Below are positions 33,964 through 42,482 of a DNA stretch of 50,914 bases, piece after piece. The notes beneath the pieces were generated by a model. It had not been told where the DNA came from. It did not search any database and saw only the letters and a list, made by a program, of their open reading frames with translations. Position 1 is the first letter of the stretch, and the number at the start of each line of letters is the position of its first letter. Source of the stretch: a bacterium (GTDB lineage: Bacteria > Chloroflexota > Dormibacteria > Aeolococcales > Bog-877); contig JAKATL010000013.1 in the NCBI GenBank assembly GCA_021827985.1, forward strand, positions 1 to 50,914, in the 5' to 3' direction. The translations under genes and the position numbers were made by a program.

Positions 33964-34800
33964 TCAGATGACGAAGTCGGGCGGGTCCAGCATCTCCCCC
34001 ACCTGGCGGACCCGGACCTGGCTGGAATGGTAGACGAGCGAATAGGGCCCGACGCTGCTGGTCAGCCAGACGTTGCCTCCCACCACGCTGTCATGGCCCA
34101 CCAAGGTGTCGCCCCCCAGCACGGTGGCGTTGGCGTAGATCACCACCCGGTCCTCGATGGTGGGGTGGCGCTTGGTGCCAGTGGCCTGCTTGGCCACGCT
34201 GAGTGCTCCCAGGGTGACCCCTTGGTAGAGCTTGACGTCGTCGCCGATGACCGCCGTCTCCCCCACCACGATCCCGGTCCCGTGATCGATGCAGAGTGCT
34301 CGGCCGATCGAGGCGCCGGGATGGATGTCGATGCCGGTCCGGGCGTGCGCCACCTCGGAGAACAGCCTGGGGAGCACGGGCAGCCCCTGATGATGGAGGT
34401 GGTGGGCAATGCGGTAGGTTCCAATAGCCAGGAAGCCGGGATAGGCCGAGATCACCTCGTCCAGACTCTCCGCGGCGGGATCCCCGGCCAGGATCGCCTC
34501 CGCGTCCCTGGCGACCTGGTCGCGGATCACGCCTAGCGACGAGAAGAGCCGCTGGGCGACCGCCCGTCCACGGTCTTCATCCACCATCCCCCGCACCAGT
34601 TCGCACAGCCGGAGCTGGAGGCTCTCGAGCCCAGCCAGAATGTCTCCCCGGTCACGGATGAGCGTCGATGCCAGCTGGGGAAATAGGAGCCCCAGGAGAT
34701 CGTCCATCCAGCCCTCCACCTCCCGGCGCAGGGGTATCCCCCGGCTGCCGTCGCGGTGGGCGGCGGTAAGGTCACGTACCAGGTCGGGATCTGCGTCCAC
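33964..34800 (-). CDS. cysE: Serine O-acetyltransferase
   Basis: The product (278 residues from GTG 34800) has the N-terminal helical domain of longer SAT enzymes ([22 protein letters not shown]) and a left-handed beta-helix with hexapeptide repeats ([32 protein letters not shown]). The active-site His/Asp are in IHPGA and CIDHGTG. It makes O-acetylserine for cysK downstream. GTG 34800 follows a GAGAAT box by 6 nt; a GTG at 34845 would add 15 residues. Confidence 0.92.
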   Translation of the reverse strand: MDADPDLVRDLTAAHRDGSRGIPLRREVEGWMDDLLGLLFPQLASTLIRDRGDILAGLESLQLRLCELVRGMVDEDRGRAVAQRLFSSLGVIRDQVARDAEAILAGDPAAESLDEVISAYPGFLAIGTYRIAHHLHHQGLPVLPRLFSEVAHARTGIDIHPGASIGRALCIDHGTGIVVGETAVIGDDVKLYQGVTLGALSVAKQATGTKRHPTIEDRVVIYANATVLGGDTLVGHDSVVGGNVWLTSSVGPYSLVYHSSQVRVRQVGEMLDPPDFVI

Positions 34801-34806
34801 ACCCCG

Positions 34807-34812
34807 ATTCTC
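34807..34812 (-). promoter_or_regulatory. -10 box of cysE, leaderless
   Basis: GAGAAT on the reverse strand ends 6 nt before GTG 34800. Confidence 0.3.
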
Positions 34813-34882
34813 CCAGCCCTGGCCGGGCCTATGATGACTGGCCACAAGACGTCCGGTCGGCTAGGGGCTGGATGGGACCGGC

Positions 34883-34888
34883 TATCAT
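34883..34888 (+). promoter_or_regulatory. -10 box of tRNA-Ala(GGC)
   Basis: TATCAT (5 of 6) lies 15 nt before the tRNA. No clear -35 box is seen. Confidence 0.4.
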
Positions 34889-34903
34889 CGACCACGACGA
34901 CTT

Positions 34904-34978
34904 GGGGCCGTGGCGCAGCGGCAGCGCGCTTCCTTGGCATGGAAGAGGTCGCGGGTTCAATTCCCGCCGGCTCCACCA
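34904..34978 (+). tRNA. tRNA-Ala (anticodon GGC)
   Basis: The cloverleaf folds fully: acceptor GGGGCCG/CGGCTCC with the alanine identity pair G3-U70, D arm GCGC/GCGC, anticodon stem CTTCC/GGAAG with loop TTGGCAT (anticodon GGC), T arm GCGGG-TTCAATT-CCCGC, discriminator A and encoded CCA. Confidence 0.95.
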
Positions 34979-35080
34979 CCGGCTCCTCTCGGTGCGGCTG
35001 GTCCAGACCGTTCTAGGACCCGGGCAGGCCGCCAAACCTGCGAGTGCTGGCGACGCCGGAGATGGTTCCGGACTGCCGGC

Positions 35081-35335
35081 CTAGAGGCCTACACCGTGGA
35101 GGCCGGCAAAACGGTGTGCATGCCAGGCAGTAGGCGCACCCATTGAGAATCGACGCGCGAAGGCGGACCACAGGTCGCGCAGCCCGGAGTCGAGCTCGAC
35201 CGCGCCATCCCGGACCACCATCGCCCGGTACAGAGCTGGGGCGCGCTCTGACAAGTCGATTCTCGGTAGCTCGAAGCCGGTGGCGGCTCCCTGGCCAAGT
35301 ACCTGCATGTCGATCTCCTCCATTAAGCCGCGCAA
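35081..35335 (-). pseudogene. Frameshifted remnant of an AhpD/carboxymuconolactone-decarboxylase-like gene
   Basis: On the reverse strand one frame reads GFELPRIDLSERAPALYRAM and ends near DSGLRDL. A neighbouring frame then continues RLRASILNGCAYCLACT, which contains the NGCAYC motif of the AhpD/CMD family in the expected place. The two pieces together look like the N-terminal half of one CMD-family protein broken by a frameshift near 35180-35200. The C-terminal half is gone. The rest of 34979-35794 (about 800 bp) has no convincing gene. Confidence 0.6.
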
Positions 35336-35794
35336 GTTGACTCTCGGCCACCCTGCCGTGAGACTGGCTCAGTGCCAATGGCCAATTGCTCACCACAATC
35401 GTGGGCCAATATGCCGGGCGCTGGACTCGACCTCTTCCTGGACTTCACGGCGACCGATTCCAGCGCCACCGGGCTTAGGACCCGGATCGAAGGGGGGCCG
35501 GCGCCGTGGTGCTCGTCGGCTAGGGGGCCGCTTTGGAGTCCACCTTCGCTCGTGGCGTGGAGGCGCTCTCGGCCGTATTCACAGGCGTGAGCTGACCCTG
35601 CCGGGAGAAGCCGAGCCATCCGCGCGGTCACCGAGTGAAGGCCAAGTGTCGCCCGCCCGCGGTGACCAGTCCGGTGTAGGCGAGGGAGTGTCGCGGGTGG
35701 GACCGCGCCCGCAGCTGGGAGTTCAAGGCCGCCCCTTTCCTCGCGAGGTGTTCAGCCGGCCTCCTGAGAGACTCGAAGCCGGACTGGCCCGCCG

Positions 35795-36295
35795 CTATCC
35801 GGCGCTGGCCGCCGCAAATGCGCCGCTCAGCTTCTCCCAGGTGGTGTCGAGATGCTCCGGGACCACCTTCACCTCTGCCAGAACGGGCATGAAATTGGTG
35901 TCTCCCGACCAGCGCGGTACCAGGTGGAAGTGGAGGTGGGTGTCGATCCCCGCCCCCGCCACCCGGCCCTGGTTCCAGCCCCCGTTGAAGCCGTCGCAGC
36001 CCATTTCAGACCGAAGGACCCGGGTCGCCAGCTGCAGCTGGTCCACCACGTCCACAAGTTCATCAGCGTCCAGGGCCGCCAGATCGCCACCGTGCGAGCG
36101 GGGAGCCACCATCAGATGCCCGGGGTTGTAGGGGAAGCGATTGAGCATGACCAGGGAGAGCGCCCCGCGGTGAACCACCAGGGACTCCCGGTCTCCGGCC
36201 CCCAGGGCACGGCAGAAGATGCACTCCGCTGACGGCTGGGAGTCGGTCACCCTGTCGATGTAGGCCATCCGCCACGGCGCCCAGAGGGTTTCCAT
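35795..36295 (-). CDS. HIT-domain protein, probable Ap4A phosphorylase/hydrolase type
   Basis: The 166-residue protein begins METLWAPWRMAYI and has CIFC (C-x2-C), the substrate-binding LNRFPYNPGHLMVAPRSH block, and the histidine triad THLHFHLVPRW. This combination is typical of the actinobacterial HIT proteins related to Rv2613c, which split diadenosine tetraphosphate. A good GGGGAGGAG site precedes ATG 36295. Substrate is inferred from family only. Confidence 0.9.
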   Translation of the reverse strand: METLWAPWRMAYIDRVTDSQPSAECIFCRALGAGDRESLVVHRGALSLVMLNRFPYNPGHLMVAPRSHGGDLAALDADELVDVVDQLQLATRVLRSEMGCDGFNGGWNQGRVAGAGIDTHLHFHLVPRWSGDTNFMPVLAEVKVVPEHLDTTWEKLSGAFAAASAG

Positions 36296-36320
36296 GAGCT
36301 CCTCCCCAATTCGGCCGAAG

Positions 36321-36350
36321 TTGACGCACCGCCCGGCGCCCCCTTAGACT
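36321..36350 (+). promoter_or_regulatory. Promoter of the bS22 gene
   Basis: TTGACG (36321-36326, 5 of 6) and TAGACT (36345-36350) are 18 nt apart. They leave a leader of about 70 nt before the bS22 start, with GAGGTG as ribosome site. Confidence 0.5.
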
Positions 36351-36424
36351 ACCGGGGTCCCCGGGCAGCCGCGTGGAGGGCTGTCCCAGATCCGCCTGCG
36401 GGCGCTTGTGAGGTGCTCTTCTTC

Positions 36425-36520
36425 GTGGGTTCGGTGATTAAGAAGCGGCGCAAGAAGATGCGCAAGCACAAGCACAAGAAGATGCTCAAGAAGACCCGCT
36501 GGCAGCGCCGCGGGAGCTGA
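36425..36520 (+). CDS. Small ribosomal protein bS22-type (AURKAIP1/COX24 domain)
   Basis: This 31-codon gene begins at GTG 36425 and encodes VGSVIKKRRKKMRKHKHKKM followed by LKKTRWQRRGS. It matches the tiny, extremely basic bS22 proteins (MGSVIKKRRKRM...) known from mycobacterial ribosomes and widespread in Actinomycetota. It binds near the decoding region of the 30S subunit. GAGGTG lies 9 nt before the start. An in-frame GTG four codons upstream is less likely, since GSVIKKRRK is the fixed N-terminus. Confidence 0.9.
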   Translation: MGSVIKKRRKKMRKHKHKKMLKKTRWQRRGS

Positions 36521-36563
36521 ACCTCTCTCCCTTTTCGTAAGGCTGGCGGCGGCAGGTCGGGTC

Positions 36564-36569
36564 TATACT
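36564..36569 (+). promoter_or_regulatory. -10 box of tRNA-Ala(CGC)
   Basis: TATACT (5 of 6) ends 7 nt before the first base of the tRNA. Confidence 0.45.
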
Positions 36570-36576
36570 GCCCCCG

Positions 36577-36652
36577 GGGGCGATAGCTCAGCTGGCAGAG
36601 CGCTGCTTTCGCACGGCAGAGGTCAGGGGTTCAAGTCCCCTTCGCTCCACCA
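36577..36652 (+). tRNA. tRNA-Ala (anticodon CGC)
   Basis: The acceptor GGGGCGA/TCGCTCC has G3-U70, the D arm is AGCTCAGCTGGCAGAGC, and the anticodon stem CTGCT/GGCAG holds loop TTCGCAC (anticodon CGC). The T arm is AGGGG-TTCAAGT-CCCCT, with discriminator A and encoded CCA. It is the second Ala isoacceptor within 1.7 kb. Confidence 0.95.
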
Positions 36653-36723
36653 CGACTCGACAGGGTCCCGGCAGGCGAGCCGACAGTCGCAGGCCCGCAG
36701 CTTGTACTGACCCGGAAGGCCCG

Positions 36724-36750
36724 CCCCCCGTCCAGGGGCAGCGCGGGGGG
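36724..36750 (+). terminator. G+C-rich hairpin after tRNA-Ala(CGC)
   Basis: CCCCCCG (36724-36730) pairs with CGGGGGG (36744-36750) over a 13-nt loop and is followed by a second small hairpin GCCC-AAAA-GGGC. There is no T-tract. It probably ends the bS22/tRNA transcript or that of the convergent ATPase gene. Confidence 0.4.
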
Positions 36751-36804
36751 GACACGCCCAAAAGGGCGGCCGACGAAGCTCTCCCGAGCTGGACGCCCCG
36801 GTGC

Positions 36805-38121
36805 CTACTCCCCGTCCAGGTTGGCGAAGTAGGCGGAGACCGCGTGGTCGAGCAGCTCCGGGGTGAGGCGCGGCTCGACGCCGAAGTAGGCGGCGGCGTG
36901 GATCAGGTGATCCAGGATGTCTCGGGGCTCACATCCGTGCAGAGGCCGCCCGGACTTTCGGTAGTGCTCCTCGACGAGATAGCTGACCGCCTCCGGGTCG
37001 TAGGTTAGCCCCATGCTCTCGCAAGCCCTCCGGAAGATCCGCCCGTATTCGATCACCGAGGGGTTGGGGACCTCCACCTTGTAGCGGATCCGGCGCAGGA
37101 AGGCCTCGTCCACCAGGTCCTTGGGCTTGAGGTTGGTGGAGAGGATGAGGATCTCGGTGAAGGGCACCTGGACGGTGGTCCCGGCGCGGGAGATGTTCAG
37201 GTAGTCGTACCCCGCCTCCAGCGGCACGATCAGCCGGTTGAGAAGGTCCTGCGGCGAGAGCTGCTGCCGCCCGAAATCGTCGACCACGAACAGCCCGCCG
37301 TTGGCCTTCAGCTGGAGCGAGGCCTCGTAGAAGCCCATCCGGGGATCGAAGCTCAGCTCCAGCTCGCGTCCGGTGAGCTCGCCGCCGGCGATCACCACCG
37401 GACGGGTGCAGAAGGCCCACCTCGTATCGTGGGCTGGGAGCTCGGCCGGGACCGGCTTGTGGTGCACGGGGTCGAAGATCCGGATCACCTCGCCCTTCAC
37501 GTAGATGGCGTGAGGCACGAACAGCGGATCGCCCAGCATCGAGGCGCAGGCCTGTGCGATCGTGCTCTTGCCGTTGCCGGGCGGGCCGTACAGGAAGATC
37601 GACTGGCGCGAGCTGAGGGCCGGGCCCAGGCGGTTGAGTACGCTCGGGGGCAGCACCAGCTTGTCCAGGGCGGCGCGCAGGAGCTGGTGGGTCACCATCG
37701 GACCGGTCCGGCCCTGGTAGCGAGCCACGGCCACATACACCTCCAGGGGAACCGGGGCCGGCCCGGCGTACTGGCTGACCTCGATCAGCTCACGGGCGCG
37801 CTCCCGACCCGTGCGGCTGATGGCGTACTGCAGTCCCTCGGCGAACCCGGCATCGCCGTCCACGGTGCCCCGGATGCCGGTGGTGCCGCAGTAGCCCTCG
37901 TCCGAGAGGAATTTCAGAGCGTCCGAGACCATGCCCCACGGCAGGCACACGTGGCGCGCCAGGTCCCGACCCAGCATCCCGCCGTTGAAGTAGAGGACCT
38001 TCAGGACCAGATCACAGATGAAGTTGAACGGAAGGCCGGCCTCCTTCGGGCTCTGGGGAACCGGAGGGAAGCCGATCTGGCTGCGGGAACTGGGCGGAGA
38101 GCTGACGGTGGCTGCAGACAT
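36805..38121 (-). CDS. AAA-type ATPase with N-terminal winged-helix-like region
   Basis: The 438-residue protein (from ATG 38121) has an N-terminal region (about 25-115) that looks like a winged helix (LVLKVLYFNGGMLGRDLARHVCLP, then ALKFLSDEGYC). An ATPase domain follows: Walker A GPPGNGKST (179-187), Walker B LFVVDDF, sensor-like ILILSTNLKP and an Arg pair in AFLRRIRYKV. The C-terminal helical lid runs about 370-438. I do not know a precise family. AAA proteins of this kind remodel or unload protein or DNA complexes. The start is uncertain (longer in-frame frames reach 38349). It is divergent from the PBP1A gene. Confidence 0.72.
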   Translation of the reverse strand: MSAATVSSPPSSRSQIGFPPVPQSPKEAGLPFNFICDLVLKVLYFNGGMLGRDLARHVCLPWGMVSDALKFLSDEGYCGTTGIRGTVDGDAGFAEGLQYAISRTGRERARELIEVSQYAGPAPVPLEVYVAVARYQGRTGPMVTHQLLRAALDKLVLPPSVLNRLGPALSSRQSIFLYGPPGNGKSTIAQACASMLGDPLFVPHAIYVKGEVIRIFDPVHHKPVPAELPAHDTRWAFCTRPVVIAGGELTGRELELSFDPRMGFYEASLQLKANGGLFVVDDFGRQQLSPQDLLNRLIVPLEAGYDYLNISRAGTTVQVPFTEILILSTNLKPKDLVDEAFLRRIRYKVEVPNPSVIEYGRIFRRACESMGLTYDPEAVSYLVEEHYRKSGRPLHGCEPRDILDHLIHAAAYFGVEPRLTPELLDHAVSAYFANLDGE

Positions 38122-38167
38122 TCTGTGTGCTTCGAACTCCTGATGGAGGTGGCGCGTCACCCCGGCT

Positions 38168-38181
38168 GACTGGCGCCAGTC
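38168..38181. promoter_or_regulatory. 14-bp perfect palindrome GACTGGCGCCAGTC
   Basis: It lies between the ATPase gene and the divergent PBP1A gene. It could be an operator for either, unless the ATPase starts further upstream, in which case it is coding. The 230-bp gap otherwise holds a CATAAT -10 candidate at 38307-38312. Confidence 0.35.
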
Positions 38182-38306
38182 TCCCACCGAAACCACCGAA
38201 TTCATCCCCCGACACCAGCAGTTTGCAGAGCCGTGAGGCGATCGCCACGGGACTGTGACCGGACCCAGCCGCCCCCTCAATTCCGGGGCCATGGCGCACG
38301 GGCTGG

Positions 38307-38312
38307 CATAAT
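38307..38312 (+). promoter_or_regulatory. Candidate -10 box upstream of PBP1A
   Basis: CATAAT (5 of 6) lies 10 nt before an ATG at 38323 that opens a 13-codon frame, and 39 nt before the PBP1A ATG. Confidence 0.35.
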
Positions 38313-38322
38313 CGCCGAACGG

Positions 38323-38364
38323 ATGGCAGCCCCAAGCACCCGGCCCCACCCATGCAGGAGATAG
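38323..38364 (+). CDS. Possible upstream ORF MAAPSTRPHPCRR overlapping the PBP1A start
   Basis: The 13-codon frame ends in TAG at 38362-38364, 10 nt inside the PBP1A coding sequence in another frame. If translated it could tune PBP1A initiation. Evidence is positional only. Confidence 0.2.
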   Translation: MAAPSTRPHPCRR

Positions 38365-40484
38365 AGCTCCCGGCCGGCAAGCGCCGCCGCTCCACCTCCG
38401 GACGCCGCCGTGGAGGTCGGGGAGGGCGTGACGCCGGCTTCTGGCGACGTCATGGATTCCTGCGCCGCAGCGCCCTCGCCCTCGTGGTCCTAGTCCTGGC
38501 GGGGTGTGCTGGGCTGGGCACCGGCTTCATCGTCCTGGCGGCCTTCCAGGTCGGGCTCCCGTCGGTCGCCGACCTCCCCAACCTGGGACCACCGCAGAAC
38601 AGCTACCTGCTGGCCAGTGATGGGACGCTGCTCACCGTGCTCCACGAGCCCGGGGAGCAGCACATCCACGTCGGCATCTCCCAGGTCAGCCCCTGGGTGA
38701 TCAAGGCCACCGTGGCCGTCGAGGACCGCCACTTCTTCCAGGACGCCGGCTCGGTGGACCTCCCCCGGATCATCTCCGCCGGGCTGCACGACATCGTCCA
38801 CCACAACTCCCTGCAGGGGGCCAGCACCATCACCGAGCAGCTGGCCAAGGTCTCCTTCCTCACCCCGGCCCAGACCATCACCCGCAAGATCCGGGAGCTG
38901 CTCCTGGGCTTCGAGATCTCCAAGAGCTTCAAGCCCGATCAGATCCTGCAGATGTACCTCAACCGGATCGACTACGGCAATCAGGCGATCGGCATCGGCA
39001 CCGCCGCCGAGCTGTACTTCCACATCCCGGCCAGCAAGCTGGACCTGGCCCAGGCCAGCATGCTGGCGGGGATCCCCGATGCCCCCTCCGCCTTCGACCC
39101 CCTGGCCTACGTCGGGGTCAAGGGCCCCAACTACGCCAAGCTGCGCCAGCAGGTGGTCCTGGAGGCAATGGTGGCCAACCACTACATCACCCAAGCCCAG
39201 TCCGAGGCCGCCTACAAGGAGCAGCTCACCTACTACCCCTGGGAGGACAGCAGCCCCCTGCTGGCGCCCAACTTCGTGACCTACGTCGAGAGCGAGCTGC
39301 AGCAGCGCTTCGGCGATGCCTACCTCAACCCCGGCGGCTGGACCATCTACACCACTCTGAACATGGCTGACCAGCAGGCGGCGGAGCAGACCATCCAGAA
39401 CCCGGCCAACAACGCCCGCCTGCTCCGCGAATACAACATCGGGGACTCTGCCCTGGTGTCCCTCGACCCCCGGGACGGCGAGATCCTGGCCATGGTGGGC
39501 ACCAGCAACTACAACGGCTCGGTGGGCCAGATCAACATGACGGTGGAGCCGCGGCGCCCGGGGTCGACCTTCAAGTTGTTCACCTACACCGCCGCCATCG
39601 CCTCCGGCAAGTTCACCATGACCACCCCGGTCCTCGACGCTCCCATCAACATCAACGGCTACCAGCCTCAGAACTACGAACACTATTTCAGTGGCATCTG
39701 CCAGCTGCAGCTCTGCCTGGGCAACTCCATCAACATCCCCGCGGTCAAGGTGGAGATGATCACCGGGCTGCAGAACGTGGTGGCCATGGCCCAGCGGATG
39801 GGTGCCTCCCTGCTACTGAACCCGCAGAACACCTATGGAGACGCCCTTACCCTGGGCGGCCTGTCCATCGGGGTCACCGAGCTGCAGATGGCGACCGGGG
39901 CCTCGGTGCTGGCCAGTGGAGGAGTGCTGCACGAGCCCACCTCGATCCTCAAGGTGGTCCAAGGGGGCCAGACGATCTACCAGTACAACGTCGCCAACAA
40001 TTCGGTCCAGGTGGTGCCCCCGGACGTGGCCTTCATCATGAATGCCATGCTCTCCAATAACAACAACCGGCTCCGCGACTTCGGGCCCTACGCCCACCTG
40101 ACCCTCCCCGGCCGTCCGGTCTCGGCCAAGACCGGCACCTCCGACGCCCAGTTCGCCAACGGCGCGTACTCCAACAACATCGAGGACAACTGGACCTTCG
40201 GCTGGACCCCGCAGCTGGTGACCGGCGTCTGGGTGGGCAACCCGGACGGGCAGACTCTCAGCAACGTCACGTCGGGAATCTCCGGTGCTGCCCCCCTCTG
40301 GCAGAGCTACATGGAGCACGTGCTGTCCGGCCAGCCCGCGCTCTGGTACACCAAGCCGGCCGATGTGGTCCAGGTCGGTTCCGGGCCCTACCCCTATTAC
40401 TACCTACCCAACACGGTGAGCTACGCCAACCAGGACGTGAACTGCCCCCCAGCCTATCGCTCCGGCTGGAACGGCACCTGCTAG
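38352..40484 (+). CDS. Bifunctional penicillin-binding protein 1A (transglycosylase/transpeptidase)
   Basis: The 710-residue class A PBP polymerises and cross-links peptidoglycan. It has an Arg-rich cytoplasmic N-terminus (about 1-38), one membrane helix (about 40-68), a GT51 domain with the catalytic Glu in VAVEDRHFF (about 123) and QGASTITEQLAK, and a transpeptidase domain with SxxK in RRPGSTFK (Ser about 404), SxN in GNSINIPAV, and KTGT (about 592). The C-terminus is Tyr/Pro-rich without PASTA domains. The three bases before the stop share 4 nt with the convergent LLM gene. It fits with MurT/GatD and LCP as wall-building functions. Confidence 0.94.
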   Translation: MQEIELPAGKRRRSTSGRRRGGRGGRDAGFWRRHGFLRRSALALVVLVLAGCAGLGTGFIVLAAFQVGLPSVADLPNLGPPQNSYLLASDGTLLTVLHEPGEQHIHVGISQVSPWVIKATVAVEDRHFFQDAGSVDLPRIISAGLHDIVHHNSLQGASTITEQLAKVSFLTPAQTITRKIRELLLGFEISKSFKPDQILQMYLNRIDYGNQAIGIGTAAELYFHIPASKLDLAQASMLAGIPDAPSAFDPLAYVGVKGPNYAKLRQQVVLEAMVANHYITQAQSEAAYKEQLTYYPWEDSSPLLAPNFVTYVESELQQRFGDAYLNPGGWTIYTTLNMADQQAAEQTIQNPANNARLLREYNIGDSALVSLDPRDGEILAMVGTSNYNGSVGQINMTVEPRRPGSTFKLFTYTAAIASGKFTMTTPVLDAPININGYQPQNYEHYFSGICQLQLCLGNSINIPAVKVEMITGLQNVVAMAQRMGASLLLNPQNTYGDALTLGGLSIGVTELQMATGASVLASGGVLHEPTSILKVVQGGQTIYQYNVANNSVQVVPPDVAFIMNAMLSNNNNRLRDFGPYAHLTLPGRPVSAKTGTSDAQFANGAYSNNIEDNWTFGWTPQLVTGVWVGNPDGQTLSNVTSGISGAAPLWQSYMEHVLSGQPALWYTKPADVVQVGSGPYPYYYLPNTVSYANQDVNCPPAYRSGWNGTC

Positions 40485-41458
40485 GACGGCCCGAGGAGCC
40501 CGGCCAGAACAGCGGAAGCCAGCCTCTCCGGCGAGTCGGACTCCAGGGCGTCGGGAAAGTGGCAGCAGACCTCGCTGACCCCCAGGTCCAGGTAGGCCTG
40601 AAGCTGCTGGGCACAGCCCTCGGGTGTCCCCACCAGCCTCCGGGCCCGGAATTTGGCCCGCTCCTCCCCGTGTCGGTTGAACCGCTCAACCAGGCGGTCC
40701 GCCTGGACCTCGGTCTCCCCCACCAGGCAGTCCAGGACCACCGCTACGCGCACGCTGTGCAGGGGACGGCCGACCTGGCGGCAGTGCTCGGCGAGGACGT
40801 CCAGCTTGCGGGAAACCCGATCGGGTGGGCCGAACAGGCTGCAACCGTCCGCATGCCTGGCCACCTGCCAGAGGGTGAGCCTCTCACCCCCGCCGGCGAT
40901 CCAGACCGGGGGGAAAGGCTGCTGCAGGGGTCGGGGGATCACCGCTGCCCCGTCGATGACGGTGTAGCGGCCCTCAAAGTGGGTGGTCTCTCCGGACCAG
41001 CAGGCCCGCAGAAGCTCGGCGGCCTCGCCGGCGGCCAGGATCCGCTCCCGCAGTTGCGGCGCCGGCAGCCCGAAAGCCCTCAGCTCTCGGGCGTCCGAGC
41101 CGGCACCCAGCCCCACTTCCAGGCGGCCTCCGCTCAGGATGTCGAGGTTGGCGAGCTGGAGTGCAAGGGGACCCAGGAGATGCCGGGGTAGAGCCAGGCA
41201 CATCGTCCCCACCCGCACCCGGGTAGTAGCCCAGGCCACCACCGCCAGGGAGATGAGGGGATCCAGGATCGGGCCTGGCGGGCCAGGATCGGCCGACCGC
41301 AGGTGGTCATACACCCAAACCGCGCCGAAGCCGGCCCTCTCCGCCCTCAGGGCGACACCCACCATGGTCTCGAAGTGCCGCTCGGGTGCCGCGGCGGGCA
41401 GGTCGTGCCTCCAGCCCTGAGGGAGGAAGCACCCCAGGCGGAGCTGTGCGCCCGTCAC
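40481..41458 (-). CDS. LLM-class (luciferase-like) F420/flavin-dependent oxidoreductase
   Basis: The 325-residue TIM-barrel protein has the family features: LRLGCFLPQGW near the N-terminus, ERAGFGAVWVYDHL, RVRVGTMCLALPRHLLGPLALQLANLDILSGGRLEVGLGAG (positions about 80-120), PPVWIAGGGERLTLWQVARHADG and GTPEGCAQQLQAYLDLGV. Members use F420 or FMN; the cofactor and substrate here are unknown. GTG 41458 overlaps the rsfS stop as GTGA, making it the last gene of the rplU-obg operon. Confidence 0.87.
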   Translation of the reverse strand: MTGAQLRLGCFLPQGWRHDLPAAAPERHFETMVGVALRAERAGFGAVWVYDHLRSADPGPPGPILDPLISLAVVAWATTRVRVGTMCLALPRHLLGPLALQLANLDILSGGRLEVGLGAGSDARELRAFGLPAPQLRERILAAGEAAELLRACWSGETTHFEGRYTVIDGAAVIPRPLQQPFPPVWIAGGGERLTLWQVARHADGCSLFGPPDRVSRKLDVLAEHCRQVGRPLHSVRVAVVLDCLVGETEVQADRLVERFNRHGEERAKFRARRLVGTPEGCAQQLQAYLDLGVSEVCCHFPDALESDSPERLASAVLAGLLGPS

Positions 41459-41826
41459 CTGGGAGCCGCGGCCACCCGCTGGAGCGGCCGCGGCCGCACC
41501 CGGCGCGCCGGCCCCCAGAGCCCCTCGAGGTCGTAGTAGGCACGCTCCCCGGGGAGGAAGATGTGGGCGATCACCGAGTCGAAGTCGAGGCAGACCCAGG
41601 AGCCCTCCTCCATCCCCGCTCGGCTCAGCGGGTGCTGCCCGGCGAGCGCCGCGGCCTCGTCCATGGCGTCGGCGACGGCGCGGACCTGGCGGTCGGTGTC
41701 GCCCTCGCAGATCACCAGGTAGTCGGCCATCGTGGTTTTGCCCCGGAGGTCGATCCGCACCACATTGCGGGCCTTGCGCGAGAGCGCGGCGTCGGCGATC
41801 AGCCGGCTCAGTTGCAAAGGCGTCAT
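41455..41826 (-). CDS. rsfS: Ribosomal silencing factor RsfS
   Basis: This 123-residue protein binds uL14 and blocks 70S formation in poor conditions. Family hallmarks are VVRIDLRGKTTMADYLVICEG, the SRAGMEEGSWVCLDFDSVIAHIF block and the YYDLEGLW motif. It is coupled to nadD by ATGA and to the LLM gene by GTGA. The nadD-rsfS order is common across bacteria. Confidence 0.95.
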   Translation of the reverse strand: MTPLQLSRLIADAALSRKARNVVRIDLRGKTTMADYLVICEGDTDRQVRAVADAMDEAAALAGQHPLSRAGMEEGSWVCLDFDSVIAHIFLPGERAYYDLEGLWGPARRVRPRPLQRVAAAPR

Positions 41827-42482
41827 CTGGGGGCGATTATCCCATCGGGACCAGCTGCCGACCCGGCTGACTCCCGGTAGAGCCCGTGTTCACGGATGTA
41901 GCGGAGGACCGGGGCCGCCAGGAGCCCGTCGGCAACCTCGCCCCGGCGCAGCTGGGCCCGGACACGACTGGACTCCACCTCAGGAGCGGTGAGCGACACC
42001 AGCTCCGGCTCAGGGGCCGACCAGCCGTGCCCCCTCAGCTCCTCGACGGCCGCCTGTGCCCCGATCCGGGCTCCAGGGCGGTCGAACACCACCAGGCGGG
42101 CCAGTTCGGCCACTCGGTCGGGGCGGTGCCAGCGCCAGAGGCCCCGAGCGGCATCAGAGCCCAGGGCCAGCAGGAGCGGGCGCTCCGGCTCATCAGCAGC
42201 CAAGCGCGCCAGCGTGTCCGCTGTGTAGGAGGGACCGGGTCGTCGCACCTCCAGATCCGACACCGACACCAGAGGGTCCCCGACCGCCTGCACCATGAGC
42301 TGGGTCATGCGCAGGCGGTCCTCCGGACTGGCGCTCGGGGTACGGCGGTGGGCGGGGTGCCCATTGGGGAGCACCAGCAGTGGCACCCGGAGGGTGCCGC
42401 GCAATCCCACGATCACCTCCTGATGGCCCAGATGAGGTGGGTCGAAGGTTCCTCCGAAGACGACGAGCGGCTGAGCCATCAC
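41823..42482 (-). CDS. nadD: Nicotinate-nucleotide adenylyltransferase
   Basis: The 219-residue enzyme forms deamido-NAD from NaMN and ATP. It shows the nucleotidylyltransferase motif GGTFDPPHLGHQEV (residues 10-23), GPSYTADTL, LALGSDAARGLWRW and the ISSTxIR-like ESSRVRAQLRRGE. Either of two consecutive ATG codons (42482, 42479) may start it; both overlap the obg stop. Confidence 0.94.
   Translation of the reverse strand: MMAQPLVVFGGTFDPPHLGHQEVIVGLRGTLRVPLLVLPNGHPAHRRTPSASPEDRLRMTQLMVQAVGDPLVSVSDLEVRRPGPSYTADTLARLAADEPERPLLLALGSDAARGLWRWHRPDRVAELARLVVFDRPGARIGAQAAVEELRGHGWSAPEPELVSLTAPEVESSRVRAQLRRGEVADGLLAAPVLRYIREHGLYRESAGSAAGPDGIIAPR

Noticed and set aside
34979..35790. Several 60-130-codon frames after tRNA-Ala(GGC)
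   Set aside because: Apart from the split AhpD-like remnant they show no family motif, no ribosome site and biased composition, so they are not called as genes.
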